Below, one piece after another: positions 1 through 10,159 of a stretch of 64,000 bases of DNA. This DNA comes from Rhodanobacter sp. B04 (GTDB lineage Bacteria; Pseudomonadota; Gammaproteobacteria; Xanthomonadales; Rhodanobacteraceae). The position numbers were made by a program, and so were the translations under genes. Below the pieces are notes generated by a model. The model searched no databases. It was not told the DNA's origin and saw only the letters and a program-made list of their open reading frames with translations. The stretch spans positions 124,001 to 188,000 of the forward strand of contig NZ_MUNV01000026.1 in NCBI RefSeq assembly GCF_002001125.1. The letters run 5' to 3'. The number at the start of each line of letters is the position of its first letter. The first letter of the stretch is position 1.

Positions 1-754
1 GGGTCATAAAGTTCATCCCACCGGTATCCGCCTCGGCATTGCCAAGGACTGGAACTCGAAGTGGTTCGCCAACAAGGGCGATTACGCCAAGTATCTCGTG
101 GCCGACATCAAGGTCCGCGACATGCTGAAGAAGAAGCTGGCCGCCGCCGGCATCTCGAAGATCCAGATCGAGCGTCCGGCCAAGACCGCGCGCGTGACGA
201 TCCACACCGCCCGTCCGGGCGTGGTGATCGGCAAGAAGGGCGAGGATATCGAGAAGCTGCGCAAGGAAGTCAGCGACATGATGGGCGTCCCGACGCACAT
301 CAACGTCAACGAAGTGCGCAAGCCCGAGCTGGACGCCCAGCTGGTGGCCGAGTCGATCGCGCAGCAGCTCGAGCGCCGCATCATGTTCCGTCGCGCGATG
401 AAGCGCTCGGTCGGCAACGCGATGCGCCTCGGCGCCCTGGGTATCAAGATCAACGTGTCCGGTCGTCTGAACGGTGCCGAGATCGCCCGTTCCGAGTGGA
501 GCCGCGAGGGTCGCGTGCCGCTGCATACGCTGCGCGCCGACATCGACTACGGCACCGCCGAGGCGAAGACCACCTACGGCATCATCGGCATCAAGGTGTG
601 GGTCTACAAGGGCGAGGTCTTTGACCTGAGCCAGGTGGGCCAGGAGTCGAAGGACGAGCCGTCCTCGCAGCCGCGCCGCGAAGGTGGCGAAGGTCGTCGT
701 AATGATTCGCGTCGCGAGGCCGGTGACGGCCGCCGCGAGCGGTCTGCGAAGTAA
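1..754 (+). CDS. rpsC: 30S ribosomal protein S3, start codon cut by window edge
   Basis: Small-subunit protein S3, which sits near the mRNA entry channel of the 30S head. Base 1 is the G of the start codon, so only two bases are missing; reading from base 2 gives [13 protein letters not shown], the conserved S3 N-terminus. The full protein would be 251 aa. A KH-type stretch with the motif [13 protein letters not shown] is visible at about residues 62-75. The last ~30 residues are an Arg/Gly/Glu-rich tail longer than in E. coli S3 (233 aa). It belongs to the end of the S10 operon, with rplP 11 bp downstream. Confidence 0.97.
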   Translation, partial: GHKVHPTGIRLGIAKDWNSKWFANKGDYAKYLVADIKVRDMLKKKLAAAGISKIQIERPAKTARVTIHTARPGVVIGKKGEDIEKLRKEVSDMMGVPTHINVNEVRKPELDAQLVAESIAQQLERRIMFRRAMKRSVGNAMRLGALGIKINVSGRLNGAEIARSEWSREGRVPLHTLRADIDYGTAEAKTTYGIIGIKVWVYKGEVFDLSQVGQESKDEPSSQPRREGGEGRRNDSRREAGDGRRERSAK

Positions 755-765
755 GGAGAGTTGCC

Positions 766-1179
766 ATGTTGCAACCCAAGCGAACCAAGTACCGCAAGCA
801 GTTCAAGGGCCGTAACGACGGTCTGGCGCAGTGTTCCAACCTCGTCAGCTTTGGCGAGTACGGCCTGAAGGCAACGACCCACGGTGCGCTCACCGCGCGC
901 CAGATCGAAGCCGCCCGTCGTTGCATCACCCGTTTCGTGAAGCGTGGCGGCAAGCTGTGGATCCGCGTGTTCCCGGACAAGCCGATCACCAAGAAGCCGA
1001 TCGAAGTGCGAATGGGCGCGGGCAAGGGCAGTGTCGAGTTCTGGGTCGCCCCGATCCAGCCCGGCCGTATGCTCTATGAAATCGAGGGCATCGACGAGGC
1101 AACGGCACGCGAGGCATTCCGCCTGGCCGCCGCCAAGCTCTCGGTGCAGACACAGTTTGTTACCCGGGCGGTGATGTGA
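766..1179 (+). CDS. rplP: 50S ribosomal protein L16
   Basis: Large-subunit protein L16 (137 aa, the usual length), part of the A-site and central protuberance region. It starts [17 protein letters not shown], the canonical L16 N-terminus, after an AGGAGAG ribosome binding site. Its TGA stop overlaps the rpmC start codon by one base (TGATG), which implies translational coupling. The position between rpsC and rpmC is the standard S10 operon order. Confidence 0.98.
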   Translation: MLQPKRTKYRKQFKGRNDGLAQCSNLVSFGEYGLKATTHGALTARQIEAARRCITRFVKRGGKLWIRVFPDKPITKKPIEVRMGAGKGSVEFWVAPIQPGRMLYEIEGIDEATAREAFRLAAAKLSVQTQFVTRAVM

Positions 1180-1364
1180 TGGCCACCAAAGATATCAATA
1201 ACCAGTCGGCCGAAGAGCTGAACCAGCATCTGCTGGATCTGCGTAAAGAGCAGTTCAATCTGCGCATGCAGAAAGGCTCCGGCCAGCTCACTCAGCCGCA
1301 CCAGCTTCGCCGCGTTCGGCGTGACATCGCCCGCACGAAGTTTGTGCTCGGCGGCAAGAAGTAA
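1179..1364 (+). CDS. rpmC: 50S ribosomal protein L29
   Basis: Small protein (61 aa) near the peptide exit tunnel. The motif NQSAEELNQHLLDLRKEQFN is typical of L29. I take the ATG at 1179, which shares one base with the rplP stop, rather than the in-frame GTG one codon earlier, because ATG and the stop-start overlap are the common arrangement. Last gene but one of the S10 operon. Confidence 0.96.
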   Translation: MATKDINNQSAEELNQHLLDLRKEQFNLRMQKGSGQLTQPHQLRRVRRDIARTKFVLGGKK

Positions 1365-1376
1365 GGGACGGCTGAC

Positions 1377-1649
1377 ATGAGCGACAACCAGATTCAAGCA
1401 GAAAAGCAGACGCGTACCCTCGAAGGTCGCGTTACCAGCAACAAGATGGACAAGACGGTCACCGTGCTGATCGAGCGCCAGGTTCAGCACTGGCTGCTCG
1501 GCAAGATCATCCGCCGTTCGACCAAGCTGCATGCGCAGGACGACCTCGGTGCGAACGAGGGTGACCTCGTGCGTATCGCCGAGTGCCGTCCGTTGTCCAA
1601 GACCAAACATCACCGCGTGGTTGAAATCATCACGCGCGCCAAAGTCTAA
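1377..1649 (+). CDS. rpsQ: 30S ribosomal protein S17
   Basis: Primary 16S rRNA binding protein (90 aa) with an OB fold. The conserved run [18 protein letters not shown] is seen at residues 17-34. It begins 12 bp after rpmC and ends the S10 operon in the usual order; rplN follows after 14 bp, so S10 and spc operons appear contiguous here. Confidence 0.97.
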   Translation: MSDNQIQAEKQTRTLEGRVTSNKMDKTVTVLIERQVQHWLLGKIIRRSTKLHAQDDLGANEGDLVRIAECRPLSKTKHHRVVEIITRAKV

Positions 1650-1663
1650 GGGAGGGTGCAGCC

Positions 1664-2032
1664 ATGATCCAGATGCAAAGCACGCTTTCCGCAGCGGACA
1701 ACAGCGGCGCGAAGGAACTGATGTGCATCAAGGTGCTCGGCGGCTCCAAGCGCCGTTATGCCGCGATCGGTGACGTGATCAAGGTCACCGTGAAGGATGC
1801 GATTCCCCGCGGCAAGGTAAAGAAGGGCGAGGTGTACAACGCCGTGGTGGTTCGTACCGCCAAGGGTGTGCGCCGTCCCGATGGTTCGCTGATCCGTTTC
1901 GACGGCAATGCAGCGGTCCTCCTCAACAACAAGCTCGAGCCGATCGGCACCCGTATTTTCGGGCCGGTTACCCGCGAGCTGCGCAGCGAGAAGTTCATGA
2001 AGATCGTCTCGCTTGCTCCCGAAGTGCTCTGA
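1664..2032 (+). CDS. rplN: 50S ribosomal protein L14
   Basis: L14 (122 aa, exact family length) is at the subunit interface of the 50S particle. [19 protein letters not shown] and the end [15 protein letters not shown]-like C-terminus are diagnostic. An AGGGAGG ribosome binding site precedes the ATG. It is the first gene of the spc operon and is followed by rplX after 13 bp. Confidence 0.98.
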   Translation: MIQMQSTLSAADNSGAKELMCIKVLGGSKRRYAAIGDVIKVTVKDAIPRGKVKKGEVYNAVVVRTAKGVRRPDGSLIRFDGNAAVLLNNKLEPIGTRIFGPVTRELRSEKFMKIVSLAPEVL

Positions 2033-2045
2033 GCGGAGTCAAGAC

Positions 2046-2360
2046 ATGAACCGTATCCGCAAAGGTGATCAGGTCCTCGTGATCACCGGCAAAAACAAGG
2101 GTCAGCGCGGCGATGTGCTGCGTGTTGCAGACGATCGCGTGTTCGTCTCCAACGTGAATCTGGTCAAGCGCCACACTAAGCCGAATCCGCAGGCCAACCA
2201 GGCCGGCGGCATCGTCGAGCGTGAGGCCTCGATCCATCTCTCCAATGTGCAGCTGTTCAACCCCGCCACGAACAAGGGTGAACGCGTCGGCACCAAAACG
2301 CTCGAAGATGGGCGCAAGGTCCGCGTGTTCCGTTCGACTGGCGAGGTCGTGGACGCGTAA
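2046..2360 (+). CDS. rplX: 50S ribosomal protein L24
   Basis: L24 (104 aa) is an assembly initiator of the 50S subunit with an N-terminal KOW motif ([18 protein letters not shown], residues 4-21). I chose the ATG at 2046 because it matches the family N-terminus MNRIRKGD and length; an in-frame start further upstream would overlap rplN. Confidence 0.97.
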   Translation: MNRIRKGDQVLVITGKNKGQRGDVLRVADDRVFVSNVNLVKRHTKPNPQANQAGGIVEREASIHLSNVQLFNPATNKGERVGTKTLEDGRKVRVFRSTGEVVDA

Positions 2361-2371
2361 GGAACACGATC

Positions 2372-2911
2372 ATGACGCGCCTTGAAAGTTTTTATAAAGA
2401 CCAGGTAGTGGCCAAGCTCACCGAGCAGTTCGGCTACCAGAATGTGATGCAGGTTCCCCGCATCACCAAGATCACGCTGAACATGGGCGTGGGCGAAGCG
2501 GCGGGCAACAAGAAAGTGCTCGAGAACGCCGTGGCCGACATGGCCAAGATCTCCGGCCAGAAGCCGATCACGACCAAGGCGCGCGTTTCCGTGGCCTCGT
2601 TCAAGATCCGCGACGGCTGGCCGATCGGCTGCAAGGTCACCTTGCGCCGTGCGCAGATGTGGGAATTCCTGGACCGCCTGATCAACATCTCGTTGCCCCG
2701 CGTCCGCGATTTCCGCGGTGTGTCGGCACGCGCCTTCGACGGTCGTGGCAACTACAACTTCGGCATCAAGGAACAGATCATCTTCCCTGAGATCGATTTC
2801 GATCAGGTCGATGCGCTGCGTGGCATGGATATCTCCATTACCACTACCGCGAAGACCGACGACGAGGCGAAGGCCTTGTTGACTGCATTCAGCTTCCCGT
2901 TCCGCAACTGA
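2372..2911 (+). CDS. rplE: 50S ribosomal protein L5
   Basis: 5S rRNA binding protein L5 (179 aa). The motifs [10 protein letters not shown] and [19 protein letters not shown] are characteristic. In E. coli the S8 repressor acts at the L5 start; I see no obvious helix 21 mimic in the 11-bp gap upstream here, so any S8 feedback site must lie elsewhere or be cryptic. Confidence 0.98.
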   Translation: MTRLESFYKDQVVAKLTEQFGYQNVMQVPRITKITLNMGVGEAAGNKKVLENAVADMAKISGQKPITTKARVSVASFKIRDGWPIGCKVTLRRAQMWEFLDRLINISLPRVRDFRGVSARAFDGRGNYNFGIKEQIIFPEIDFDQVDALRGMDISITTTAKTDDEAKALLTAFSFPFRN

Positions 2912-2929
2912 TAGACGCGAGAGATACCC

Positions 2930-3235
2930 ATGGCAAAGACCTCGATGGTCAACCGCGATATCAAGCGGACCAAGCTCGTCCAGAAGTTCGCCGCCAAGCG
3001 CGCCGGCCTGAAGGCGATCGTGCTGAGCCCCAGCTCTTCCTACGAGGAGAAGATGGAGGCCCAGTCCAAGTTGCAGAAACTGCCGCGCGATGCCAGCCCG
3101 TCACGCCAGCGCACCCGTTGCGCCCTGACTGGTCGTCCGCGTGCGGTTTACGCCAAGTTCGGTCTTGGCCGCAACAAGCTGCGTGAAGCGACCATGCGCG
3201 GCGACGTGCCTGGTCTGCGCAAGGCCAGCTGGTAA
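2930..3235 (+). CDS. rpsN: 30S ribosomal protein S14, zinc-independent long form
   Basis: S14 (101 aa) of the 30S head. The length and the absence of CxxC pairs mark it as the long, zinc-free form. [21 protein letters not shown] at the N-terminus and [12 protein letters not shown] at the C-terminus match the family. It is followed by an unusually long 221-bp gap before rpsH, described separately. Confidence 0.97.
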   Translation: MAKTSMVNRDIKRTKLVQKFAAKRAGLKAIVLSPSSSYEEKMEAQSKLQKLPRDASPSRQRTRCALTGRPRAVYAKFGLGRNKLREATMRGDVPGLRKASW

Positions 3236-3456
3236 TACCCGACACGGACCGGTTCGCGGAGTCGAGGCTTCGCGACCGGTTCACCCGGCTGCACGTTTGC
3301 GCAGCCGCTGATGCGACTACCGCATCGAGATTCGCTAAATTCTGGAAATGCTGATATAGTCGGCGGTCTGCGCAAAGCAGGCCGACGTTTTGTCGGCTCA
3401 CAATTTGATTGATTTCCGGTTTTATCGGATATCGGTGCACTCTGAAGGATGTTTTC
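3236..3456 (+). promoter_or_regulatory. Hairpin-rich rpsN-rpsH gap
   Basis: A 221-bp gap inside an otherwise tightly packed operon. Hairpins seen: ACCGGT(t)CGCG with CGCGACCGGT (3248-3280, one bulged T); CGGCTGC with GCAGCCG (3286-3307); GATGCG with CGCATC (3310-3326); and three related arms GTCGGC (3359-3364), GCCGAC (3381-3386), GTCGGC (3392-3397), where the middle arm can pair with only one neighbour at a time. No ORF is credible here. A role in processing, pausing or r-protein feedback is inference. Confidence 0.55.
3352..3360 (+). promoter_or_regulatory. Candidate extended -10 promoter for rpsH
   Basis: TGATATAGT carries the TGn extension directly before TATAGT (3355-3360). There is no good -35 box 16-18 bp upstream (TTCGCT at best), as is usual for extended -10 promoters. 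Transcription would start near 3367 and include the GCCGAC/GTCGGC hairpin but not the upstream competing arm. Confidence 0.4.
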
Positions 3457-3852
3457 ATGAGCATGACTGATCCCATCGCCGATCTGTTCACGCGCGTCCG
3501 CAATGCCCAGTCGATGGGCAAGCCGGTCGTTCGTATGCCGTCGTCGAAACTGAAGGTGGCGATCGCCAACCTTCTCAAGAACGAGGGCTACATCCTCGAC
3601 GCCAAGACTTCCACCGAGGAAGGCAAGCCGGTGCTCGAGATCAAGCTCAAGTATTTCGAAGGCCAGCCGGCCATTGAGACCATTTCCCGTGTCAGCCGCT
3701 CCGGCCTGCGTGTTTACCGCGGCAAGGACGAGCTGCCGAAGGTCCTCGGCGGCCTGGGTATCTCGATCATCTCGACTTCCGCTGGTCTGTTGACCGATGC
3801 GCAGGCCCGTGCCAAGGGTCTGGGCGGCGAAGTCATCGGCCAAGTGGCATAA
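3457..3852 (+). CDS. rpsH: 30S ribosomal protein S8
   Basis: Primary 16S rRNA binder and, in E. coli, the translational repressor of the spc operon. The product (131 aa) starts [18 protein letters not shown] and ends with the usual GGEVIGQVA-type C-terminus; both match S8. I use the ATG at 3457 (MSMTDP) rather than the one at 3463 because the two-residue longer form is common in relatives and has TGAAGGA upstream. Confidence 0.97.
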   Translation: MSMTDPIADLFTRVRNAQSMGKPVVRMPSSKLKVAIANLLKNEGYILDAKTSTEEGKPVLEIKLKYFEGQPAIETISRVSRSGLRVYRGKDELPKVLGGLGISIISTSAGLLTDAQARAKGLGGEVIGQVA

Positions 3853-3863
3853 GGAGTCATTCA

Positions 3864-4391
3864 ATGTCACGTGTAGCCAAGAAACCGATTTCCCTGCCGA
3901 AGGGCGTGGAGCTGACCGTCGCCGCTGACGCGATCTCCGTGAAGGGCCCGAAGGGCACGCTGTCCGTGCATCACCTGCCGGGCGTCACCGTCGCCGTGGA
4001 CAATGGCGTTGCCACCATCAGCCTCGCTGAAGGCACCGACGACAAGTTCGGCGGTACCGCTCGCGCGCTGCTGGCCAACATGGTCACCGGTGTTTCCACC
4101 GGTTACGAGCGCAAGCTCGAGCTGGTCGGCGTGGGTTACCGCGTCGCCATGCAGGGCAAGTCGCTGAACCTGAGCCTGGGCTTCTCGCACCCGGTGGTGT
4201 TCGAGGCGCCGGAAGGCATCAGCATCGAAACCCCGACGCAGACCGAGGTCCTGATCAAGGGCACCGACAAGCAGATCGTGGGTCAGGTGGCAGCCAAGAT
4301 TCGCGGCTTCCGTCCGCCGGAGCCTTACAAGGGCAAGGGTGTTCGCTATGCCGGTGAGAAGATCACGCTGAAGGAAGCCAAGAAGGCGTAA
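3864..4391 (+). CDS. rplF: 50S ribosomal protein L6
   Basis: L6 (175 aa) lies near the factor-binding site of the 50S subunit. It begins [17 protein letters not shown] and ends with the signature [17 protein letters not shown]. It follows rpsH by 11 bp and precedes rplR by a 91-bp hairpin-bearing gap. Confidence 0.98.
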   Translation: MSRVAKKPISLPKGVELTVAADAISVKGPKGTLSVHHLPGVTVAVDNGVATISLAEGTDDKFGGTARALLANMVTGVSTGYERKLELVGVGYRVAMQGKSLNLSLGFSHPVVFEAPEGISIETPTQTEVLIKGTDKQIVGQVAAKIRGFRPPEPYKGKGVRYAGEKITLKEAKKA

Positions 4392-4412
4392 TGCGGGTCC
4401 CTCCGCGAAAGA

Positions 4413-4445
4413 CTGGCCGTCCATGGCCAGACTCTTCAAAAGAGC
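4413..4445 (+). repeat. Hairpin element upstream of rplR, copy 1 of 2
   Basis: CTGGCC (4413-4418) pairs with GGCCAG (4425-4430) around a GTCCAT loop, followed by a second small hairpin CTCTT (4432-4436) with AAGAG (4440-4444). The 31 bases from 4415 match 10039-10069, upstream of rplQ, at 25 positions by eye, so both gaps carry the same element. Confidence 0.55.
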
Positions 4446-4482
4446 TCCTGATACAAGCCGATCCGCTTTCGAGGAATTAACG

Positions 4483-4836
4483 ATGAACAAGAACGAAAAT
4501 CGCCTGCGTCGCGCCAAGTCCACGCGTAGCCATATCCGCAAGCTGGCCGTGGCCCGCCTGTCGGTGCATCGCACGGGTCAGCACATCTATGCGCAGGTAT
4601 TCGATGCTTCCGGCGTGAACGTGGTGGCTGCGGCCTCCACCGTGCAGAAGTCGGTTGCCGAAGGCCTGAAGGGCACCAAGAACCTGACCGCTGCTGCGGC
4701 CGTGGGCAAGGCTGTCGCCGAGCGCGCTATGGCAGCGGGTATCGAGTCGGTGGCGTTTGATCGCTCCGGCTTCCGCTTCCATGGTCGCATCAAGGCGCTG
4801 GCCGATGCCGCGCGTGAAGCGGGTCTCAAGTTCTAA
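4483..4836 (+). CDS. rplR: 50S ribosomal protein L18
   Basis: 5S rRNA binding protein (117 aa, exact family length). The ATG at 4483 follows GAGGAA (4471-4476) and yields [20 protein letters not shown]. The C-terminal [23 protein letters not shown]-type end is the L18 signature. An in-frame upstream ATG at 4423 would only add residues from the hairpin region and is rejected. Confidence 0.97.
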   Translation: MNKNENRLRRAKSTRSHIRKLAVARLSVHRTGQHIYAQVFDASGVNVVAAASTVQKSVAEGLKGTKNLTAAAAVGKAVAERAMAAGIESVAFDRSGFRFHGRIKALADAAREAGLKF

Positions 4837-4850
4837 AAGCGCTACCTGGA

Positions 4851-4869
4851 GATCAGGCAGGTCCTGATC
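4851..4869 (+). other. Intercistronic hairpin rplR-rpsE
   Basis: GATCAGG (4851-4857) and CCTGATC (4863-4869) form a perfect 7-bp stem with a 5-nt loop, 15 bp after the rplR stop. No U tract follows, so it is not a terminator; a role in mRNA processing or stability is possible but unproven. Confidence 0.5.
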
Positions 4870-4947
4870 CCCGTTGCTTCACCTACAACTCCAAGCGGCT
4901 CAGTCGCAAGCAAAAGTCCTGGCCTTGCCGGGCACATGGAAAAGAAC

Positions 4948-5457
4948 ATGTCTTCTAACGATCGCGAAAATTCGGACGGCTTGCTCGAGAAGCTTATCGC
5001 CGTCAACCGCGTGGCCAAGACCGTCAAGGGTGGCCGCCAGATGAGCTTCACCGCACTGACCGTGGTCGGTGACGGCGAGGGCAAGGTCGGCTTCGGTTAT
5101 GGCAAGGCGCGTGAAGTGCCGGTCGCCATCTCCAAGGCGATGGAGCGTGCCCGCCGCCAGATGGTGAACATCGAGCTGAACAACGGCACCCTGTGGTACG
5201 CCATCAAGGCCAACCACGGCGCCGCCCGCGTCTACATGCAGCCGGCTTCCGAAGGTACCGGCGTGATCGCCGGTGGCGCCATGCGCGCCGTGCTGGAAGT
5301 GGTCGGCGTGAAGAACGTGCTGGCCAAGGCCGTCGGTTCGCGCAACCCGATCAACCTGGTGCGCGCCACCATCAAGGGTCTGCAGGCCGTTGCCTCGCCC
5401 AAGAAGATCGCCGCCAAGCGTGGCAAGACCCTGGATGAGGTGCTCGGCAATGGCTAA
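4948..5457 (+). CDS. rpsE: 30S ribosomal protein S5
   Basis: S5 (169 aa) works in decoding fidelity and mRNA unwinding on the 30S subunit. [20 protein letters not shown] and [15 protein letters not shown] are diagnostic. The ATG at 4948 has GGAAAAG seven bases upstream; a further in-frame ATG at 4936 would add MEKN only and lacks a good site. The last eight bases overlap the rpmD start, implying coupled translation. Confidence 0.96.
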   Translation: MSSNDRENSDGLLEKLIAVNRVAKTVKGGRQMSFTALTVVGDGEGKVGFGYGKAREVPVAISKAMERARRQMVNIELNNGTLWYAIKANHGAARVYMQPASEGTGVIAGGAMRAVLEVVGVKNVLAKAVGSRNPINLVRATIKGLQAVASPKKIAAKRGKTLDEVLGNG

Positions 5458-5650
5458 GTCTCAACAAACCGCCGACAAGACCGTGCGCGTGCGCCTGGTC
5501 AAGGGCCTGCGCGGCGTGCAGGCACGTCATCGCCTGAGCGTGAAAGCGCTGGGTCTGGGCAAGATCAACGACGTCCGTGAACTGAAGGACAGCCCGCAGG
5601 TGCGTGGCCTGATCAACACGGTCTATTACCTGGTCCGGGTCGAGGAGTAA
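5450..5650 (+). CDS. rpmD: 50S ribosomal protein L30
   Basis: L30 (66 aa). [20 protein letters not shown] and the spacing to the C-terminal [11 protein letters not shown] match the bacterial family. Starts inside the end of rpsE (8-bp overlap) and is followed by rplO after 5 bp. Confidence 0.96.
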   Translation: MAKSQQTADKTVRVRLVKGLRGVQARHRLSVKALGLGKINDVRELKDSPQVRGLINTVYYLVRVEE

Positions 5651-5655
5651 GCATC

Positions 5656-6087
5656 ATGCGTTTGAATGACATTCAGCCGGCCGCCGGCTCGCACAAGACG
5701 CGCCTGCGCGTCGGTCGCGGCATCGGTTCGGGTATGGGCAAGACCGCCGGTCGTGGCCACAAGGGTCAGCATGCCCGCGCCGGTGGTACCCACAAGTACG
5801 GTTTCGAAGGTGGCCAGATGCCGCTGCAGCGCCGGTTGCCGAAGGTCGGTTTCCGTTCGCTGAAGAAGGCCGAGAGCCAGGAAGTGTTCCTGTATCAGCT
5901 GGCCAACCTCAAGACTGACGTGATCGACGTCGTCGCGTTGCATCAGGCGGGCCTGATCAGCAGCCGCGCGAAGAAGGTCAAGGTGGTTCTGAAGGGTGAA
6001 ATCGGTCGCGCGGTGAAGTTGTCGGGTCTGCTGGCTACCGCCGGCGCCAAGGCAGCCATCGAGGCTGCCGGCGGCAGCGTGGAGTAA
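5656..6087 (+). CDS. rplO: 50S ribosomal protein L15
   Basis: L15 (143 aa), a late-assembling 50S protein with a Gly/Arg/His-rich N-terminal extension ([19 protein letters not shown] at 21-39) that threads into 23S rRNA. The standard position is just before secY, which starts 6 bp downstream. Confidence 0.98.
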   Translation: MRLNDIQPAAGSHKTRLRVGRGIGSGMGKTAGRGHKGQHARAGGTHKYGFEGGQMPLQRRLPKVGFRSLKKAESQEVFLYQLANLKTDVIDVVALHQAGLISSRAKKVKVVLKGEIGRAVKLSGLLATAGAKAAIEAAGGSVE

Positions 6088-6093
6088 TCGACG

Positions 6094-7416
6094 GTGGCTG
6101 CAGCCAAGGGCAATGCACTCGGCAAGCTCGGCAAGCTGACAGAACTCCGTCAGCGCATCTTCTTCGTGATCGGTGCGTTGATGGTGTTCCGCCTCGGCTC
6201 CTTCATTCCGGTCCCGGGCGTGAATCCGGAAGCGATGACCAACCTGGTCAACGGCAACGGCCTGATGGACATGTTCAACATGTTCTCGGGTGGTGCGCTG
6301 GCTCGTTTCTCGGTGTTCGCACTCGGCGTGGTGCCGTACATCTCGGCGTCGATCGTGTTCCAGATGATGGGCTCGGTGCTTCCCGGGCTGCAGGGCCTGC
6401 GCAAGGAGGGCGAGGCCGGCAAGCGCAAGATGACGATGTATACGCGCTATGCCACGGTGGGCCTGGCAGCGTTCCAGTCGTTCGGTATCGCGATGGCGTT
6501 GCAGGGGCAGGTCGCGGCCGGTGGCGCGCCGGTGGTCTACACGCCGGGCTTCGGCTTCATCATGTCATCGGTGGTCGGTTTGACGGCCGGCACGATGTTC
6601 CTGATGTGGCTGGGCGAGCAGATGACGGAGCGTGGCATCGGCAACGGCATTTCGTTGTTGATCTTCGCGGGCATCGTCGCCGGTCTGCCGGGCGCTGTGG
6701 TGCATACGCTCGGAATGAATGCGAGTGGCGAGCTGAACACATTGCCGCTGTTGTTGGTTGTCGGCACGGTGCTGCTAACCACGGCCTTCGTGGTCTTCAT
6801 GGAGCGCGCCCAACGGCGTATCACAGTGAACTATGCACGGCGTTCGGGTGGGCAAAAGGCCTACATGAACCAGAGCTCGAGCCTGCCGCTGAAGATCAAC
6901 ATGGCTGGCGTGATCCCGCCGATCTTCGCTTCGAGCCTGCTGATGTTTCCGGCCACCGCGATCAGCTGGTTCAGCACCGGTCAGCAGTCGCGTTGGTTGC
7001 AGGATTTGACGCAGTCGCTGAGTCCGGGCAATCCGCTGTATGACATCGTGTTTTCAGTGCTGGTGATCGGCTTCGCGTTCTTCTACACGGCGATCGTGTT
7101 CAACGCCGACGAGACGGCCGACAACCTCAAACGGTCGGGTGCGCTGATTCCGGGCATTCGTCCGGGTCGTGCCACGGCCGGCTACATCGATTCGGTGATG
7201 ACTCGCCTGACCGGTGTGGGCGCGTTGTATCTGGTGCTGGTGTGCCTGGTGCCATCGTTCATGCAGCAGGCCTGGCATGTGCCGTTCTATTTCGGTGGCA
7301 CGTCGCTGCTGATCGTGGTGGTGGTGGTGATGGATTTCACGGCTCAGGTGCAGGCGCATCTGGTCAGTCACCAGTACGAGAGTCTGCTCAAGAAGGCCAA
7401 TCTGCGCCGCAGCTGA
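6094..7416 (+). CDS. secY: Preprotein translocase subunit SecY
   Basis: Channel-forming inner membrane subunit of the Sec translocon (440 aa, ten membrane spans expected). The N-terminus runs [20 protein letters not shown] followed by the plug-proximal PVPGVNP; the cytoplasmic loop motif [19 protein letters not shown] and the C-terminal loop [11 protein letters not shown] are conserved. The start is GTG at 6094, the only start compatible with the family N-terminus. rpmJ, which often follows secY, is not present in the 127-bp gap downstream. Confidence 0.97.
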   Translation: MAAAKGNALGKLGKLTELRQRIFFVIGALMVFRLGSFIPVPGVNPEAMTNLVNGNGLMDMFNMFSGGALARFSVFALGVVPYISASIVFQMMGSVLPGLQGLRKEGEAGKRKMTMYTRYATVGLAAFQSFGIAMALQGQVAAGGAPVVYTPGFGFIMSSVVGLTAGTMFLMWLGEQMTERGIGNGISLLIFAGIVAGLPGAVVHTLGMNASGELNTLPLLLVVGTVLLTTAFVVFMERAQRRITVNYARRSGGQKAYMNQSSSLPLKINMAGVIPPIFASSLLMFPATAISWFSTGQQSRWLQDLTQSLSPGNPLYDIVFSVLVIGFAFFYTAIVFNADETADNLKRSGALIPGIRPGRATAGYIDSVMTRLTGVGALYLVLVCLVPSFMQQAWHVPFYFGGTSLLIVVVVVMDFTAQVQAHLVSHQYESLLKKANLRRS

Positions 7417-7472
7417 GGCTGTCAACGGATCGGTCATAGTGGGGAAGTGGCGGCACCGCGGTGTCGCAGGGC

Positions 7473-7501
7473 TTTCCAGTCAGGGTAATTCAGGTTAGAA
7501 T
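7473..7501 (+). promoter_or_regulatory. Candidate alpha-operon promoter before rpsM
   Basis: TTTCCA (7473-7478), a 17-bp spacer and TAGAAT (7496-7501) fit a housekeeping promoter. Transcription would start near 7508, at the hairpin TGCGCG (7502-7507) / CGCGCA (7513-7518). An alpha-operon promoter at this place is known in E. coli; here it is inferred from the match. Confidence 0.5.
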
Positions 7502-7543
7502 TGCGCGTTTACCGCGCACGAAACGCATCGGAGAAAGTACATC

Positions 7544-7900
7544 ATGGCGCGCATCGCGGGTGTCAATTTGCCGGTCCAGAAGCATGTCTGGGTTGGTCTG
7601 CAGAGCATTTACGGTATCGGCCGCAGCCGAGCCAAGAAGGTCTGCGTGGATGCTGGCGTGGTTCCCACCACCCAGATCAAGTCCCTCAGTGAAGGCGAGG
7701 TGGAGAAGATCCGCCACGAAATCGCCAAGTACACCGTCGAAGGCGATCTGCGCCGTGAGGTGGGTATGGCCATCAAACGCTTGATGGACCTTGGTTGCTA
7801 CCGTGGCCTGCGCCACCGTCGCGGCCTGCCGGTGCGCGGCCAGCGCACGCGTACCAACGCACGTACCCGCAAGGGTCCCCGTCGCGCGATCAAGAAGTAA
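7544..7900 (+). CDS. rpsM: 30S ribosomal protein S13
   Basis: S13 (118 aa) of the 30S head, contacting the P-site tRNA and the 50S A-site finger. [20 protein letters not shown] and the C-terminal [18 protein letters not shown] tail are canonical. It opens the alpha operon; GGAGAAAG precedes the ATG. Confidence 0.98.
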   Translation: MARIAGVNLPVQKHVWVGLQSIYGIGRSRAKKVCVDAGVVPTTQIKSLSEGEVEKIRHEIAKYTVEGDLRREVGMAIKRLMDLGCYRGLRHRRGLPVRGQRTRTNARTRKGPRRAIKK

Positions 7901-7912
7901 CGGATTCCGAAT

Positions 7913-8299
7913 ATGGCTAAGCCGGTCAAGACCAAGAAGAAGATCAAGCGCGTTGTCACGGATGCCGTGGCCCACGTGCAGGCCTCCTTCAACAACACCA
8001 TCGTCACCATCACCGATCGCCAGGGCAATGCCTTGTCGTGGGCTACTGCCGGCGGCGCCGGTTTCCGTGGCTCGCGCAAGTCGACCCCGTTCGCTGCCCA
8101 GGTTGCCGCCGAAAAGGCTGGCCGCGCGGCTGGCGACTACGGCGTGAAGACCGTGGAAGTGCGCATCAAGGGCCCAGGCCCGGGCCGCGAGTCGGCGGTG
8201 CGTTCACTGAATGCGTTGGGCTACAAGGTGCTCAACATCATCGACGTCACGCCGATTCCGCACAACGGCTGCCGTCCCCCCAAGAAGCGTCGAGTCTAA
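7913..8299 (+). CDS. rpsK: 30S ribosomal protein S11
   Basis: S11 (128 aa), platform protein of the 30S subunit. [20 protein letters not shown] and the basic end [13 protein letters not shown] identify it. Spacing of 12 bp from rpsM and 11 bp to rpsD keeps the usual alpha operon order. Confidence 0.98.
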   Translation: MAKPVKTKKKIKRVVTDAVAHVQASFNNTIVTITDRQGNALSWATAGGAGFRGSRKSTPFAAQVAAEKAGRAAGDYGVKTVEVRIKGPGPGRESAVRSLNALGYKVLNIIDVTPIPHNGCRPPKKRRV

Positions 8300-8310
8300 G
8301 GAGCATACCC

Positions 8311-8937
<627 letters not shown>

Positions 8938-8952
8938 TTACCGGAGCTCTGC

Positions 8953-9951
8953 ATGGCAGTTTCGTCAACTAGTGTGTTGCGGCCTCGTGGCCTCAGCGTC
9001 GAACAGCTCGGAGCCAACCGCGCCAAGGTGGTGGTCGAGCCGCTCGAGCGTGGCTTCGGTCACACCCTGGGCAACGCGCTGCGTCGCGTACTGCTCTCCT
9101 CGATCCCTGGCAGTGCCATCGTCGAGGTTGAAATCGATGGCGTGCTGCACGAATACACCACCCTGGAAGGCCTGCAGGAGGACGTCATCGAAGTCCTGCT
9201 CAACCTCAAGGACGTGGCGATCCGTCAGCATACGGGTGATGAAGTCACCCTGACCTTGTCCAAGAAGGGCAAGGGCGTGGTCACGGCCGGCGACATCGTC
9301 GTCGACCACTCGGTGGAAATCATCAACCCCGAGCACGTGATCTGCCACCTGACCAAGGACATCGCGCTCAACATGCGCCTGAAGGTGCGTCGCGGCGTCG
9401 GCTATCAGCCGGCCAGCACGCGCCAGCATCCGGATGACGAGGCGCGCCCGATCGGTCGCCTGCAGCTGGATGCGTCGTTCGCGCCGGTGTTGCGCGTGGC
9501 TTACGAAGTGGACGCCGCTCGTGTCGAGCAGCGCACCAACCTCGACAAGCTGGTGCTGGACATCGAGACGAACGGCACGATCGGTGCCGAAGACGCGGTC
9601 CGCAAGGCCGCCGAGATCATCAACGACCAGCTGTCGGTGTTCGGCGACTTCTCGCGTCGCGAGAGCGCCACCGACAAGGCGGAGAAGAGCGGTTTCGATC
9701 CGCTGTTGCTGCGTCCGATCGACGATCTGGAGCTCACCGTGCGTTCGGCCAACTGCCTGAAGGCCGAGAGCATCTACTACATCGGCGATCTGGTACAGAA
9801 GACCGAAGTCGAGCTGCTGAAGACGCCGAACCTGGGCAAGAAGTCGCTGACGGAAATCAAGGATGTGCTGGGCGGGCGTGGTCTCGCACTCGGCATGAAG
9901 CTTGAGAACTGGCCGCCACCGGGCCTTTCGCACGGCATGCAGCTGGGTTGA
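8953..9951 (+). CDS. rpoA: DNA-directed RNA polymerase subunit alpha
   Basis: Alpha subunit (332 aa): N-terminal dimerization domain (about 1-230, with [19 protein letters not shown]) and C-terminal DNA-binding domain (about 245-325, with [14 protein letters not shown] and [16 protein letters not shown]). It assembles the core enzyme and contacts UP elements and activators. The location between rpsD and rplQ is standard, but the gap to rplQ is 208 bp. Confidence 0.98.
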   Translation: MAVSSTSVLRPRGLSVEQLGANRAKVVVEPLERGFGHTLGNALRRVLLSSIPGSAIVEVEIDGVLHEYTTLEGLQEDVIEVLLNLKDVAIRQHTGDEVTLTLSKKGKGVVTAGDIVVDHSVEIINPEHVICHLTKDIALNMRLKVRRGVGYQPASTRQHPDDEARPIGRLQLDASFAPVLRVAYEVDAARVEQRTNLDKLVLDIETNGTIGAEDAVRKAAEIINDQLSVFGDFSRRESATDKAEKSGFDPLLLRPIDDLELTVRSANCLKAESIYYIGDLVQKTEVELLKTPNLGKKSLTEIKDVLGGRGLALGMKLENWPPPGLSHGMQLG

Positions 9952-9962
9952 TGGGTTGTTTT

Positions 9963-10086
9963 GCGATCGCACATGATCGCATGTGATACCGGCGTTCTGG
10001 CGAGTTTGGGCTTGGCCCTCTCGCCAGGTGCCAGAAGCGGCCGTTCATGGCCGCACTTCTCATAAGAGCCCGTTCTTACAGGGCTC
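9963..10086 (+). promoter_or_regulatory. Hairpin series in rpoA-rplQ gap
   Basis: Four hairpins lie in a row: GCGATC (9963-9968) with GATCGC (9975-9980), overlapping an alternative CACATG/CATGTG (9970-9985); CTGGCGAG (9997-10004) with CTCGCCAG (10020-10027); GCGGCC (10037-10042) with GGCCGC (10049-10054); GAGCCC (10066-10071) with GGGCTC (10081-10086). None has a U tract. Similar gap architecture is seen before rpsH and rplR. Confidence 0.5.
10039..10069 (+). repeat. Hairpin element upstream of rplQ, copy 2 of 2
   Basis: Shares GGCCGTnCATGGCC and a downstream ACTnnTCAnAAGAGC with the element at 4415-4445. Same orientation and similar place, between two ribosomal protein genes. I found no third copy by eye in the window. 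Confidence 0.5.
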
Positions 10087-10159
10087 ATAATAGCGGGCAA
10101 CCGCGGAAAATCGGACCTGAGTGCCGGTTTTTCATAACAACAGATAGAGAGTCATTGCC

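Noticed and set aside
8965-9972. 335-codon frame antisense to rpoA, and similar long frames opposite yhdP, dnaE and glnD
   Set aside because: Antisense open frames are expected in high-GC genes; products are His/Gln/Arg/Leu-rich shadows.
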